From NCBI GenBank assembly GCA_015680685.1, contig MNCI01003070.1:228653-292652 (forward strand): a stretch of 64,000 bases of DNA. The letters run 5' to 3'. The position numbers were made by a program, and so were the translations under genes. Position 1 is the first letter of the stretch, and every line of letters begins with the position of its first letter. The notes below the pieces were generated by a model. That model ran no database searches. It was given only the letters and a program-made list of their open reading frames with translations, and was not told where the DNA came from. Below, one piece after another: positions 1 through 10,810 of this stretch. Source of the DNA: Gnetum montanum (lineage: Eukaryota; Streptophyta; Gnetopsida; Gnetales; Gnetaceae).

Positions 1-113
1 ATTACCTCTACTAATCTTAATTTTCTGTGAAAAGTTATTAGGCCTACTATTTTATATTATATTTGGAAGTGAAGATGCAATGTTCTATTTCAAAAGATAG
101 AGTATTCTAACAA

Positions 114-338
114 ATGTTTGCTTACCAGGTTGGAGAAGTTGCAGATCTTTCGCCTCACCTATTTTCAAATCACATCTCAAGCATCCAAGTTCAATATGGA
201 CAGTCATCAATTGGTTCATTTGCTGCAGCTATGGGAAAGACCTGTGTGTTCCAGTTACACTTAGCATCAGTAATCTCTGCAAGGAAGTTTTCCATTTTTA
301 TTATGTGGAGTCACCGTTGGAATTCTCTCTATCCTTAA
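114..338 (+). other. possible terminal exon of an unrecognised gene
   Basis: A 3' splice-like TTGCTTACCAG ends at about 128 and is followed by a reading frame of some 65 codons that is less AT-rich than its surroundings. The product contains no motif I recognise. A T-rich stretch and AATAAA-like sequences follow near 550-590, as in a 3' UTR. It could be the last exon of a host gene whose body lies left of the window, or a chance frame. No function is assigned. Confidence 0.15.
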
Positions 339-584
339 TTGAGAGCTCTTTGCCTCATCTAATTCTATGTCAATCTATTTTGTAACAAGCCAATCTGTGT
401 GAACATTTGGATGTGCCCCAACTTGGGTTTCCTCCTCTAATACTCGTTTATTTCTAAGGTGTTTCCCGAGTGTCATTCACAATGCTCTCAGTTTTCCCTT
501 TCCTTTAACCCTATGACTTATTCAAGTTGTTGTAATTGATGCACCTTTAATTTCAATAAAACTTCTTTTCGGGGTCTGATACCC

Positions 585-1000
585 TCCAATAATAAACATC
601 ATCATCATTCTAGCCTTGTCCCAACAAAATGAGGTTGGCTACATGATTTTTTTTCATCATTCTCTTCTTTGAATAGTTAGATCCTTTGGTATTTGCAATT
701 TCGTCAAATTAAATTCAATTATTTTTTCTCATTTCTTTTTTGATCTTCCTTTCAATGGCTTTCCTAGAATAATGACAAAACAACATTTTATAATAAGTTC
801 ATTATTTAATCTTCTTTGCACATACCAAAACCATTTAAGACATCATTCATGTAGCATTATATGAAATATAAACCACTCCAAGCTTTCCTCTAATGTTTAT
901 ATTATGAAATTTACAACTTCCTTGGACTTTCAACATCCATATAATGATTCTTATTTTTGCCACATTGGTTTGATGATAATAATAAACACAATGAAAAATA
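585..1000 (-). mobile_element. RTE-type LINE, 3' end remnant
   Basis: On the minus strand this reads as the end of a decayed RTE-like reverse transcriptase. Around 805-840 the frame gives LKWFWYVQRR, matching the LRWFGHVQRR block near the RT C-terminus of plant RTE LINEs. Just downstream lies the well-known interspersed-repeat core TAGCC-TTGTCCCAAC ... GTTGGCTACATGA at about 612-645. The 3' end is a short ATG/ATC trinucleotide tail (CATCATCATCATT at 598-610 on the plus strand), as RTE elements have. Only the last few hundred bases survive, with stops and indels. Confidence 0.55.
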
Positions 1001-1587
1001 AGAAATACATAAAAGAAATACACAAATATATACTAGGCAATAACCTCATGGTAGAATCCTTTGCAAAAACTAGCTACTAAGAAATTAATAATGAAGTTAC
1101 AAACTTGTAGCTTAAACAGAATCATGAAGATAGACTCAACTGGGAGGAATGATGCTTTATAATAATATGAGCAAACAATAAAGCAAAACAAACATTGCCT
1201 TCTACATATCCTTGCATGTACCTCTTTATATAGTGTAAATGAGGTGTGCAACAAATATTAAACAATAATGTTATAGTTGAAGATAAAAATAGTTTACATG
1301 GTCTAGGTCCAATTCTTTAATCTATGCTTGCATCCACTAAGGTCCAAGCTTACATTCACTTGGAAATTCTTGGATCTCTTAGACTAGAAGTACATTAATA
1401 CTAGTGTTTCAATTTAAGATTATATCCAACTACACCTAAGCTTCCATTCACTTAAATGGTCTTAAGTCTTGAATCTCTCAAACCACAATAACTTCAAATT
1501 TGCATTTCCAATTTTTTTCAATAACTTAGCATCACCTACATAAATCAAAAATAATTACATAACTTATGGATTAGGCTTCTGGGTTGA

Positions 1588-1895
1588 TCCAAAAGAATCA
1601 CATATTTTAGTAATTAAAATAATTTTATGCTATTTGAAGGGAATTGCAAATCATGGGCTATTGTATCCAAGAAGAAGAACATTTGAGTTAAAACCTTATA
1701 TATATGTTGATTGGGCTAGTAACAGAGATGATTAAAAATCTACAAGTGGGAATTACCACTTTTTCTAAAACAATTTGGTATCTTGGTTGAGTAAGAAGTA
1801 GATTTGTCATGCATTATCATTATTAGTTGAAGTTGAATATGTAGTTGCTTCTCACTCTTGCAAATAGATCTTATAGATGTAAAAAGTAATAAAGC
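1588..1895 (+). pseudogene. Ty1/copia RT-RNase H remnant
   Basis: The conceptual product matches the end of copia polyproteins: YLKG-ANHGLLYP, then the first RNase H acidic block YVDWASNRDD, then KSTSGN, LVSWLSKK, and an EVEYVVASHSCK block matching the usual E-AEY-A catalytic region. Stops interrupt it (in RDD*KSTSG and KK*ICHAL), and the usual DADWAG core is altered to VDWAS. There are no LTRs next to it in this orientation, so it is an isolated fragment. Confidence 0.85.
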
Positions 1896-2143
1896 ACTTT
1901 AGTAATATATTTTCTAATGTCATCATCATTTACTAATAATTGTACCGAAGTAGAGCAAAGCAGAGTGTATCGTTGCTGACTCTATTGCTAAAGTACTTGA
2001 GCAGGCACCATAAGTAAAAATTATGAGATGATAGAGGAGTTTGAGTGGAGTAAATACATAGTGAAGTTTAGGGTGGAATATCAAAGTCAAGGGTCAAATG
2101 ATATGATCCTTATAAATATATAGAATGGTTTTTCAGAGAATAG

Positions 2144-2269
2144 AAGCCAAAGTGTCCACGATGTGGAGAAAGGAATACCAAATTTTGCTTCATCAACAAG
2201 GAAAGAGCTCTAACTTTTCAGCCTATATACGAATGTGAATGTGGTAAGAGAGAGTTTACTTGGGGAGGA
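2144..2269 (+). pseudogene. Dof-type zinc-finger-like fragment
   Basis: Read in frame from 2144, the product begins KPKCPRCGERNTKFCF, continues through a QP pair, then CEC and WGGK, and stops at 2270. Dof domains run CPRC-x-S-x-NTKFCYYNNY ... QPR-FC-x-x-C ... W-T-x-GG, so the N-terminal half agrees closely. The second cysteine pair is C-x-C instead of C-x2-C and there are two extra residues before it. A TAG lies immediately upstream. It is either a decayed host Dof gene piece or a similar zinc ribbon from another protein; there is no supporting neighbour. Confidence 0.4.
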
Positions 2270-2270
2270 A

Positions 2271-3395
2271 AGTAGTACATTGTGACACAAGGTACATAAC
2301 AATTGAATCCTCATCGAGAGCCTCATGTTTCCCAAGATACTTATAATATGTCATATTCTATTGGAGTTGGCAGAATTGCAGGAGTTTCGTACTTAGTATC
2401 AAAGGTAAGAGTCAAGGTCTAGGAAATGATTTTGAAACTATCATATTACTATGGATTTTGGTAACGTGCTATTTACAACAATTGTTTGGAAATGTTGAGG
2501 TTGAGGAGCACTGTATAAGACTTCAACCTCATTATCAAAGTGAGGTTGTATATCAAGCAGGCAATACTTCTAATGCAATAGTAAGGAACCAAGTTTACAC
2601 TGATTTTGTAGGTGTAGTTGTATGTTATGTATGGGTTCTAATACTACATTATTAACCTAGTTTGCGAGTTGCTACCCATTCAAATAGGCACATCATTATG
2701 TAGTTTAGAATTGGATGCTTTACTAGAAGATTTGGATGGAAATTATTAGCACCAGGATGTAATTAAGATTTTCCACTTCCATATATATATATATATATGA
2801 TTGGAGATTTAACTAAGTCTAGGAGTTGAACATCTTCATGATTTTAGAGTGGTAGGGTGGTCAATAACATGTAGGTTATAACTTTTTAAGGAAAAACAAG
2901 TTCATGAGGTGCTTCACACTACGATGTGAGGTGAGACATGATATTGACAGGAAGAAATTTAATGCTCATTCTTTAAGATGGGTTTTGGAAAAGTCAGTGA
3001 ATGAGCTATAGCTTAATGTTAAATAATTAAATAATTGTCTAAAGTATAAAGTATGAATAAAACTTAAAACTTTTACCGTCATACCTTGAACTAAAATTAC
3101 AAAGATAAATCACTTATTTGAATTGCTTTATTTTATAGCAAAAAAAGTGAATAAATTGCTTCTATGAGTAAGATGATTGCATTTTGAACAAGAAGAAGTT
3201 TTTGTGGACTGATTTTGTTCTTTCAACATAATCCAAGCTATTCACTTTTCCACAAGCAGCTCCTTCATGCTCATCATACTCTATTCACATGGACTTTAAG
3301 AAAAAAAAAAGCTTCAAAATGTTATATGGAATACTCAACACAGGTAGAATGATAGCATTTTATAGATCATGTAGTTTTTTGTGGTTATGATTAAC
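2271..3395. other. unassigned AT-rich interval
   Basis: No convincing coding signal, terminal repeat or RNA gene was found. It contains a short (AT)n tract near 2783-2800 and a poly-A run near 3301-3310. A 65-codon frame at 2458-2655 has no recognisable motif and is treated as chance. Confidence 0.4.
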
Positions 3396-3520
3396 AATGA
3401 GATGTTAGCTTGATACTAAGACACTTAATTTGGAAGCTTCAGGTTAGAGATAATGAGTAATGTTGAGTTATCTATAGTACTAATTGGACTATATATGTTG
3501 GAGCATAGCTATATTTGGCT
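3396..3520 (+). repeat. degenerate copy of the tRNA-Pro-like repeat
   Basis: The stretch AATGAGATGTTAGCTTGATA ... ACTAATTGGACTATATAT aligns with the better preserved copy at 4054-4210, sharing both the leading GAGRTGTTAG block and the trailing TAATTGGACTATATAT block. The internal promoter boxes are badly decayed. The two copies are about 660 bp apart in direct orientation. Confidence 0.35.
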
Positions 3521-3690
3521 TATTTTTCTTACTTGGAGTTCCAACACCCCCCCTTTGGCCAACTTGTGTATCTTTGTTCTCTTTGCTAAACCATGGCCAT
3601 CCATCTCCATAGATGTGTTGAAGCTCACTTTCATTCTATGCAAAGCTTTCCCACCTAGAAGAAAATTTTCGATGATAGTATAGTTCTATG
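3440..3690 (-). mobile_element. copia-like 3' LTR junction
   Basis: On the minus strand a purine tract AAAGGGGGGG (3556-3547) is followed at once by TGTTGGAACTCCAAG starting at 3546, a typical polypurine tract plus LTR start of Ty1/copia elements. The bases before it (3690-3557) read toward KIHKLAKGG, as an RNase H C-terminus would. The far LTR end and the rest of the element were not found. Confidence 0.4.
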
Positions 3691-4053
3691 CATTGTAATG
3701 TGCAGCTGATATTCAACATGATTTTTATTAATGTTGATTATCTTGCCCTTTGCTTAAGAAAATAGCAAAAAGTACAGCACAACATAGCAAAGAAGAGAAA
3801 ACATTAGAGTCACCATAGAAAAACTTAGGACTCAAGTTGCATGTGATTTTAATTAGTTTTATCATAATTATGATCAACCAATCATGGGTACGTTCTTTGT
3901 GATGTGCAAATGTTTTTCTTTTAACATTGTTTAAAGGTTTGCTACATGTGGCAATGAATCAAACTTTAAATCCTTTCTCTAGGTCATCATAATCATATGT
4001 AAACATCATATTCATGCTTTTCTTGTGGCAAAACTTTAGATCCTTGTGGTGAC

Positions 4054-4210
4054 AATGAGGTGTTAGTTTAGTGGTATGATTCTTAATTTGAAAACTCCAA
4101 GTCATGGGTTCAATTCAAATGGGTAATGCTACGTTATAAAATTCTAATTGGACTATATATCTTAAGGTGTACAAAATACTAATTGGACTATATATCTTGA
4201 GGTGTAAGTA
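4054..4210 (+). repeat. tRNA-Pro-like SINE or tRNA pseudogene
   Basis: The sequence GTTAGTTTAGTGGTATGATT (about 4062-4081) matches the A-box half of plant tRNA-Pro, and GGGTTCAATTC at about 4107-4117 matches a B box. The anticodon region is decayed, so it is not a working tRNA. The non-tRNA tail TAATTGGACTATATATCTT is repeated at 4144 and 4180 and recurs at 3480, as expected for a SINE-like family. It could also be a piece of the nearby copia LTR. Confidence 0.35.
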
Positions 4211-4379
4211 TATTATAGTTATTTGAATAAATCAACCTTTAGACCTTTTTATTGAAACTTTAGCTATAATTATTTTGATAAATCAAACTTTAGATTCTTT
4301 TAGGAAACTGAAGCTTTATTACCTTTAAAGACCCTTAGGATATATTACATAAATATTATGATTTCATGAAAAATAAAGC

Positions 4380-5215
4380 CAAACTCTACAAATCTACTAA
4401 GAAACAATGGGAATAACAAAAAAGATCATATAAGCTTTTTGTTGTAACATTAGAATGTTGTTTCAAATAAGTAGTCACAACACACAAAAGAAACATATGC
4501 ACCTTATCTTTAAGGACTCCCAACCTACACAATGTATAGGTGTGCTTTTCTTAGGGGAATCGAATATATCTTTCACTTTCAATTCTAAGATGATGTAAAT
4601 GTAAGTGAAAATTTCTAAATGGCACTCCGATATTTGATTGGAATCATAGCTAAGAGATAGTGAGCTTATGCACCTTGTTTATTAGATCTAATATGATATA
4701 AATAAAATTTTTTGTTACCTTCTACATTAACCTTAACTATGTTAACACCTTTTGCTTAAATAGTTGGCGAATATGCTTAGGATTTTGCTACACTTTTTAA
4801 AAGAGATATTCCATTTTCTCAACCATTGTATTCCTTGAAAATACCAACTATGGTCTTGTGAATCCTCAAGAACTACTTTAGAGAATTTGTCTTGTCCTGA
4901 AATATGCAAGGTATGAGTGTATATAGTGAATTGGCACAAGGCTTTTGTTTCTAAAGGTAATCACGTTCACATAGTAACATTGAGTAAGGTATTTGCATAT
5001 TTACCTTTGACTCATTGAGAAGAAATATTTTTTGCACTCTATCAATATCTCTCTAAAGCTTAGCATAGAGTCAAGGTTCCATATAGCACATCCATACAAT
5101 ATAGTAAGATAGATGATAGTATAAAAAAACTATTTTCTCATCTTCCAAGCCCAAAGTCCTAAATTTTTGCACTTGCTTTTGAAAACATATGAATCGTTGA
5201 AACCTCTTGCTATTC
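4380..5215 (-). mobile_element. non-LTR retrotransposon (LINE) RT C-terminal remnant
   Basis: Minus-strand translations give ILYGCAIWNL around 5070-5110, matching the LLYG-E-W block at the end of non-LTR reverse transcriptases. Downstream comes a low-similarity linker, then LRIESERYIRFPREKHTYTLC near 4540-4610, matching the L-IE-GR ... R-C-LC pre-terminal block, with a following H and C as in the terminal zinc knuckle. Many frameshifts separate the pieces. It differs from the RTE remnant near 600. The clade is not decided. Confidence 0.5.
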
Positions 5216-5254
5216 TTTCTTTGATACACTTTTCCACATATAATAAGTCCTAGA

Positions 5255-7005
5255 TTGGGGAATCCCTCAAGGCCTAGGACCTTCTCAAAACCTGGAAAAG
5301 ATAAATCAAGGGACCATCGAGAACACTATAGAAGCCATGAAGACTCTCCTAGTTCCTCATCTTCCTCTTCCTCTTCAACATATAGTTTTGACAAAGATGA
5401 ATGTAGGTATAAAGATCAAGCTCCACTATGGGATCGAAATAAGAATAGAAATTAAACCCAAGGGTAAAATCAAAGACATCAAAATGAACATAGACAAAAT
5501 CACCATAATCAAGCAAATAGAAATAGAAATTGTTACCATGCCACATCCAATGATGATGAACCCTTGTTGGCCACTAAGAGCTTGACGCAGATCACAAAGG
5601 CAGTTAAGATACCCCATAGGCATCATAGGGAAAGTTGCATAAAAAGGCTTGATATGAATAATATCCCTAAATTTGTGGAAGGCTATGATTCTAATTCACA
5701 ACATCACTTACAAGCCTTTCATGATGATCATGCCTTGAAAAATATTGAAAATAAGTGGCAAAAGCTTAAGCTCTTTCCTAGGACACTAATAGACAAAGCT
5801 GAAAGTTGGTATAGATCATTGGAACCAAGTTTCATCCACCAGTGGTCTACAATGGTAGAAATTTTTAATGAAAAATAGCAAACCTATGCAAGAGTGTCCA
5901 ACCTAAGAAAAAAAATCTAAGGGTGGAAGCAAGAAAATCATGAACCCTTGGATGTGTCCTTGAATAGATAATATTTGCTACTACATAGATGTCTTGGCCA
6001 TGATTTCTCTCAAAAAGAGCAACTTTTCCACATCATAGATGGGCTTCATAATGAAACAAGGGGGCCCCTTGGGATGTATGCTCAAGGTCAATTATATGAA
6101 TTGAAAGCCCATCAGATACAAAGGCTAATCAAGCATGTGGGAAAAGAAGAAGAAAAGCTATGTAAACAAGAGAATGTTGAGAAATATCACTGGGATCCAA
6201 ATCTTCAAAAGAAGAGGGTCGATATCTATGATGAGGAAAAAGAGTTAGCTCTCAATGAGGTGATTTCACAGCAAACCTTGCCACTACAAAAATCTCTTGA
6301 TGAAGTTCAGGCAAGGCTATATAGGATGTCAAAGTGGGTAAATGAAAAAGCTACAACTTTCATAGAAACTATAGAGGAGAAGGTAATACAAAATGAATGA
6401 GGTGATCACAATAAACGGAGGAAGAAGGACCAAGAAATAGCTAGGAACATTTATTTGCAAATAGGAAAAATGGTTGTAGAAGAAGAGGCTATAGACTCAA
6501 CCAAAAAAGAAGATGATGGATGTGACATCTACCTATATGATCATCCAAAGGGCTATTACCCAATCATGTCACATTTACATGAGTATTGGGCTTTTTCATT
6601 GAATCCCAAGTTTGTACAAAAGCAAATGCCTAGAAAATTGCCTTTTTCACAAGGTAATTATAGACAGTTCTACAACCAACTGTACCATCCTAGTGGGACT
6701 TCTTACAAGCCTCAACACTATCATCCAATGTAGTGGAAAAGCCCATAGTCATGGGGGAGGCCATTATCAAACTAGCACTACCCTTACTACCAATTGAACC
6801 CATATGGATATTATGTTCAACAACCTATTTTCGTGACTAGTTCTACTTCCTCTACTTCAAATCACTATTACCACTCTCTTAACTATCATTGTGGCACAAC
6901 ATCTTCTGAAGCATCACCACCTCACACCTCTCATCCTTCATCATATCCTCAATATTCTCATACTTCCCTTAACCAAATGTCACCACCAACAACATAGGAA
7001 AGTTC
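5255..7005 (+). pseudogene. Athila-like gag remnant (element A)
   Basis: This is a broken Gag, the structural protein of the retrotransposon particle. The N-terminal part (5255-5455) is charged with a serine run. The capsid-like core is at 5564-5878, with PKFVEGYDSNS and a WYRSLEP block like the usual F-G-ADP ... AE-WY-L pattern, and continues after a stop at 5975-6400 with FHIIDGLHNETRGPLGMYAQG, resembling the T-F-NGL region of Athila Gag. Codons 6455-7005 are rich in Y, P, H and S. The pieces are split by stops and frameshifts. No CCHC knuckle, protease or RT follows: sequence known from the post-integrase region of element B starts by about 7735, so pol has been lost or never existed here. 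Confidence 0.75.
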
Positions 7006-7282
7006 AACATCATAACATCAACAAGAGAATGCCACTTGTGCTACAAAAATATATAGAAATGATAATGCCAGTAGATCTCCACCATAATCTTGGAAATGCT
7101 CTTTCTTTAGGATGCTTCCCATGCATAAGTATAACACTCATGGACCTACTAACATGTTCAAACCAACACAATGCTAATCAAGTGCAACATCCTTCCTTTC
7201 ACAACTAATGTCTTCCAATCCTACATAAGGGCCAACATCCATCATTACTCCAACACGTAATAGAAATGATGAATCTAGCATT

Positions 7283-7660
7283 GTGGAGAGACAAAAGAAG
7301 AATCCATGCACCACTAATAGTAAATGGTGTAGTTGTGGGCTGAAAATTCAACATATTAACATAGCCCAGTGGCTTGAGAATATAAAGTCATTTCAAAGAA
7401 GCATGGAGATAATTGATCTAATTAGTTTTAGACTTAAGAAAATAGACCAAATAGAGGACTTAGACACATATACCTTACACTCTAATTATACACTAGAAAA
7501 AGATATTAAACATGGAGACCTAGGTATTAAAATAGAAAATCAAGAAGAAGCAAATACATTTGGATCTTACAAAATGAAAATACCTTTAAATATAGACGAA
7601 GATACGCTTCAAAATGATCCAAATGAGACTATCACCAATGTTAGATGTGCTACCACATGA
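7283..7660 (+). other. open frame of unknown nature after gag
   Basis: A 125-codon frame lies between the Gag remnant and the 3' region of element A. The product is rich in K, I, N and D, with no zinc knuckle, DSG/DTG or YVDD motif. It may be the distal end of Gag, a shifted relic of pol, or chance. It sits exactly where pol is missing. Confidence 0.25.
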
Positions 7661-7734
7661 TTAATTAAATTAGTAATAGTGATAGATGGAAAACTAATGG
7701 TGTATAACCAGGGAATTGTGTAGTCCATCTCTTG

Positions 7735-9914
7735 AATGTGTAGCCATAAGATTAGTCATGGGGAAGATGCTCCATTCTAGTTCAAGAACTAATAAGTATT
7801 TTTCACCTATGTTGTTTTATAATTTTTTATCATTTTCCTATTTCTTCCAAAGTTTTCTAATTCTTAATATGTTTTCATGTATTAATATTTTTCTCTTTTC
7901 TTGAGTAATTTCCTTTATGTTTTATGAATGTCTTTTATGTTTTCATTAATAATATTGCTAAGTCATGATGCAAAAGTCTTGTGTTGGGTTTTTTTTCTAT
8001 GCTATCAAGATGACTAGGTAAGTAATTATGTAAAGTAGTGAGACCACCTCATCCATCCCTCCAGTTCTCTAAATAAAAGGTCTTTTTCATGAAAACAATT
8101 TGGTTCTTTTTTCATGAAACTAAAATTAATTAATGATCATTGTACCTTGAAGAAAGAGGAAATGACCAAGTAGGAATGGTAAGGGTGTGTCCTCAAGAGG
8201 ACTTGTTGGATTTTCTTCTTGTCTTCCTTCATGTGGTTTATGACTTCTCTTGGAATGTATCATCACCCTCCCATCAACCAATAAAAAGGAAGGTTTGTCT
8301 TTACATGGTGAAGTTTCCATTAAAAAAAAAATAAAATACAAAAAAAGGTGAGAAGAAAAAAAGGACAATAATCGGAATTCAAAGCACACCCCTTAGACAC
8401 AATAATGAGCTACAAGCACTAGTTATGGGGCTAGAAAGACATGCTATGCATGCCTGAAGGCACCCCTCTAACGAAGGCCCTTCCTTCCTCCTTCTCCTTT
8501 CTTCTCTTTTTGGAGTGATGATTGTTCTTTGAGGTGCTTTTGGACTCATGGTGGTTGGTAGGAAGAAACACATCAATGCGAGGTTACTATTCATGGTATG
8601 GACTTGGTTTAAACTTGGATGGATAGGCATGCTAATAATTTTAATCACATTTATCACAAGAACCTATTATGGACATGGTCAAGTACCTTACATCCCAATC
8701 TTTGCATTCTCTTCTCATTCCATTATTCACCTCATTGTTGCATACAATTATGATCCTTTTGGTTTTATGTTGTATAGTACAACATCTCAACCATGGTAGT
8801 TGTGTGTTGTTTGGAATAAAGGCATGGTCTACATTTAACTTCTTGGGTGTCAACAGACATCTCTAGAAGTTGTTATGCAAGGGCATTATGGTAGGAGCCT
8901 ACTTTGGGAAGGACCCACTTGCATAACTTTTGTTGATCATGGCTTTGAACTAACCTTTACATCTTTTAGAACATCAATGATAGTTTCTCTAAATTTATGC
9001 ATAATTTTAGGACTACTTCTCATTACTTTCAATTCCTTTTTTTACTTTTTTTCTACTTTTCTATTAAAATATCCTTCAAGTTCAATATTTTTTTGGTCAT
9101 CTTCTAAATTATACCTTTGGTTTCAATTGTTTAAAAACTTGTGTGCTTCCGAAGTTACAATTATTAGTCATGGGGGCTAGGGATGTTTGCTTTGAAATTT
9201 TCAAATGTTTCTAACATCCTATTTTTGAACATCATGGTAACTAATAGTAATTGATCACAATAATGTGAAAATCTTGATGATTTTAGTTACCTCATAGTGT
9301 TGGGCATAGTATGCTATCATCACCTTGTGCTTAAATGAAAACTAAGGGATCCAAAAAGGGTTAATTATGATGTAATATTTACTAAAACTAATGTTAATCC
9401 TTTGGTGACTATAGGTGATGCTAAAGAAACACCTAAGGAAGAAGGTCTTTTTCCTAGCACGAAAATGAAGTTAAGAGGGAAACAACGGAGGATATGACCA
9501 TGGACAAATTGTAGCACATACAAGATAGCAGCTCAAGCATCACATGTTTACTAGATCCATGGGATGATGAGAAGAAATTTCAGTCCATCCTCCAAGAATG
9601 TTGCACATACCCAGAGAAGCATTGACATAACAATCTAGGTTGGAAGTCTACCATCGCTATCGACAACAACAAGAATAATCTTCAACGAATTCTTGAGAAC
9701 CTCTACAAATTTTGTAATCTTTAATGTTTGTCTAGTCTTTTTGTCACTCTGTCATTTTGTATACATCCACTAGAATAAAATTTTGTAATGTGACACTCAA
9801 TTTTGTTATGTCTATTTTCTCTTGTTTTGTTATGTCAAAAGCAAGTCAATAATCCCATACCTTCTCAATTTTGTAAAGAACTTGAGGATGAGTTTTCATT
9901 CAGTCATGGGGGTA
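7735..9914 (+). mobile_element. Athila-like 3' untranslated region (element A)
   Basis: This interval has no credible gene but aligns in order with 13035-14986 of element B: TTAGTCATGGGGAAGATG (about 7750) against CTAGTGATGGGGGAGATG; AGTGAGACCACCTCATCC (8037) against AGTGAGTCCACAAAATTC (13431); the block ending ACTAGTTATGGGGCTAGAAA (8419); and TACTTTGGGAAGGACCCACT (8900) against 14256. It ends with CTTGAGGATGAG and a purine-rich ATGGGGGTA just before the LTR. Several open frames within it, some hydrophobic, look like by-products of T-rich sequence. Confidence 0.65.
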
Positions 9915-10810
9915 TGATGAGATATAGTTTTTTTACATCGATTGGGCCTTGTCAACATGGTCTATTGGATTGATTAGGCCCCATCAACTAGGCCTCATCA
10001 ATGTAGTCTATTGCATTGACATGACCCTGTCGATGCAATGTCTATTTTTCTCTATAAATACACGCTCATAGCTATGTTTATGCAATTCTTTGGTCAATAG
10101 AGTAGTCAAACTCTTGCATTTTTATTTCATAATCTTATAGAATAGTTAGTGAGTGCCCACAATGTGGATTTGAGTAAATTGTATAACATCTTATTAAAGT
10201 GGCAATGTACTTGGACACATTTCATGAATGGAAATAAGATCAAAACCGATTCTTATTCATTGTAGCACCTTGACTTAAATTAAATTTACCTTGAATGCAA
10301 TTTATATTCAATGTACTTAGTTAATATTTATGTTTCCATGCATGTTAATGAATTGGTAGAATTAGTGCAACTAGTTTCAAGCATAAACATGTAGTCACTT
10401 GGTAATCCTAGCAATGTTATTACTTGGTTCACCCAATAGCATAGTAATTGGTAATTCCAATAGTGGATACATGGGTTTAGGACCTGTACAGCAAGCTAGA
10501 AATGGACACTCATTACCCGTAGGCTAGTTTAGACTTTACTTTCCATTGTTAATTAGTTTAAATAATTGATTTTTTTATTATCATTAGGAGTAGCCTAAGG
10601 CTGAAACAACATTAAGAATCATATGCCTCACTTTGGACTAAACCATATGTAACAAAGCTACCACTAGTTTGAATGGGAAGATAGTGAACTACAATCAAGA
10701 CATAACAATCTAGATGACACAACTAGTCCCATCCATGGAATTTGACTAGATCGTGCATGAACACTTGTGATTCATATGGTTGGGCATAGGGGGTACCTCA
10801 TCACTCATTA
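9915..10810 (+). repeat. Athila-like LTR shared by elements A and B
   Basis: The LTR starts TGATGAGA right after the purine tract ATGGGGGTA and ends ACTCATTA, decayed from ACTCATCA, an inverted copy of the start. It aligns along its 3' half with the LTR at 14987-15860, for example TTCATATGGTTGGGCATAGG near the end. The U3 holds short repeats built on GATTGGGCC / TAGGCC-CATCAA. A TATAAATA box is at 10053-10060. It is the 3' end of element A and is directly followed by RT sequence of element B. Confidence 0.8.
10053..10060 (+). promoter_or_regulatory. LTR TATA box
   Basis: TATAAATA within CTCTATAAATACACGCTC, at the position expected for the U3 core promoter. The equivalent box occurs in the two related LTRs, at 15113-15120 (plus) and 16012-16019 (minus). 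Confidence 0.6.

Noticed and set aside
4054-4126. Functional tRNA-Pro
   Set aside because: The anticodon arm and acceptor stem do not pair; only A- and B-box similarity remains.
8875-9180. 101-codon hydrophobic frame that could suggest an envelope or membrane protein
   Set aside because: It arises from T-rich sequence, is not conserved in the homologous region at 14240-14500 and lacks a signal peptide or family motif.
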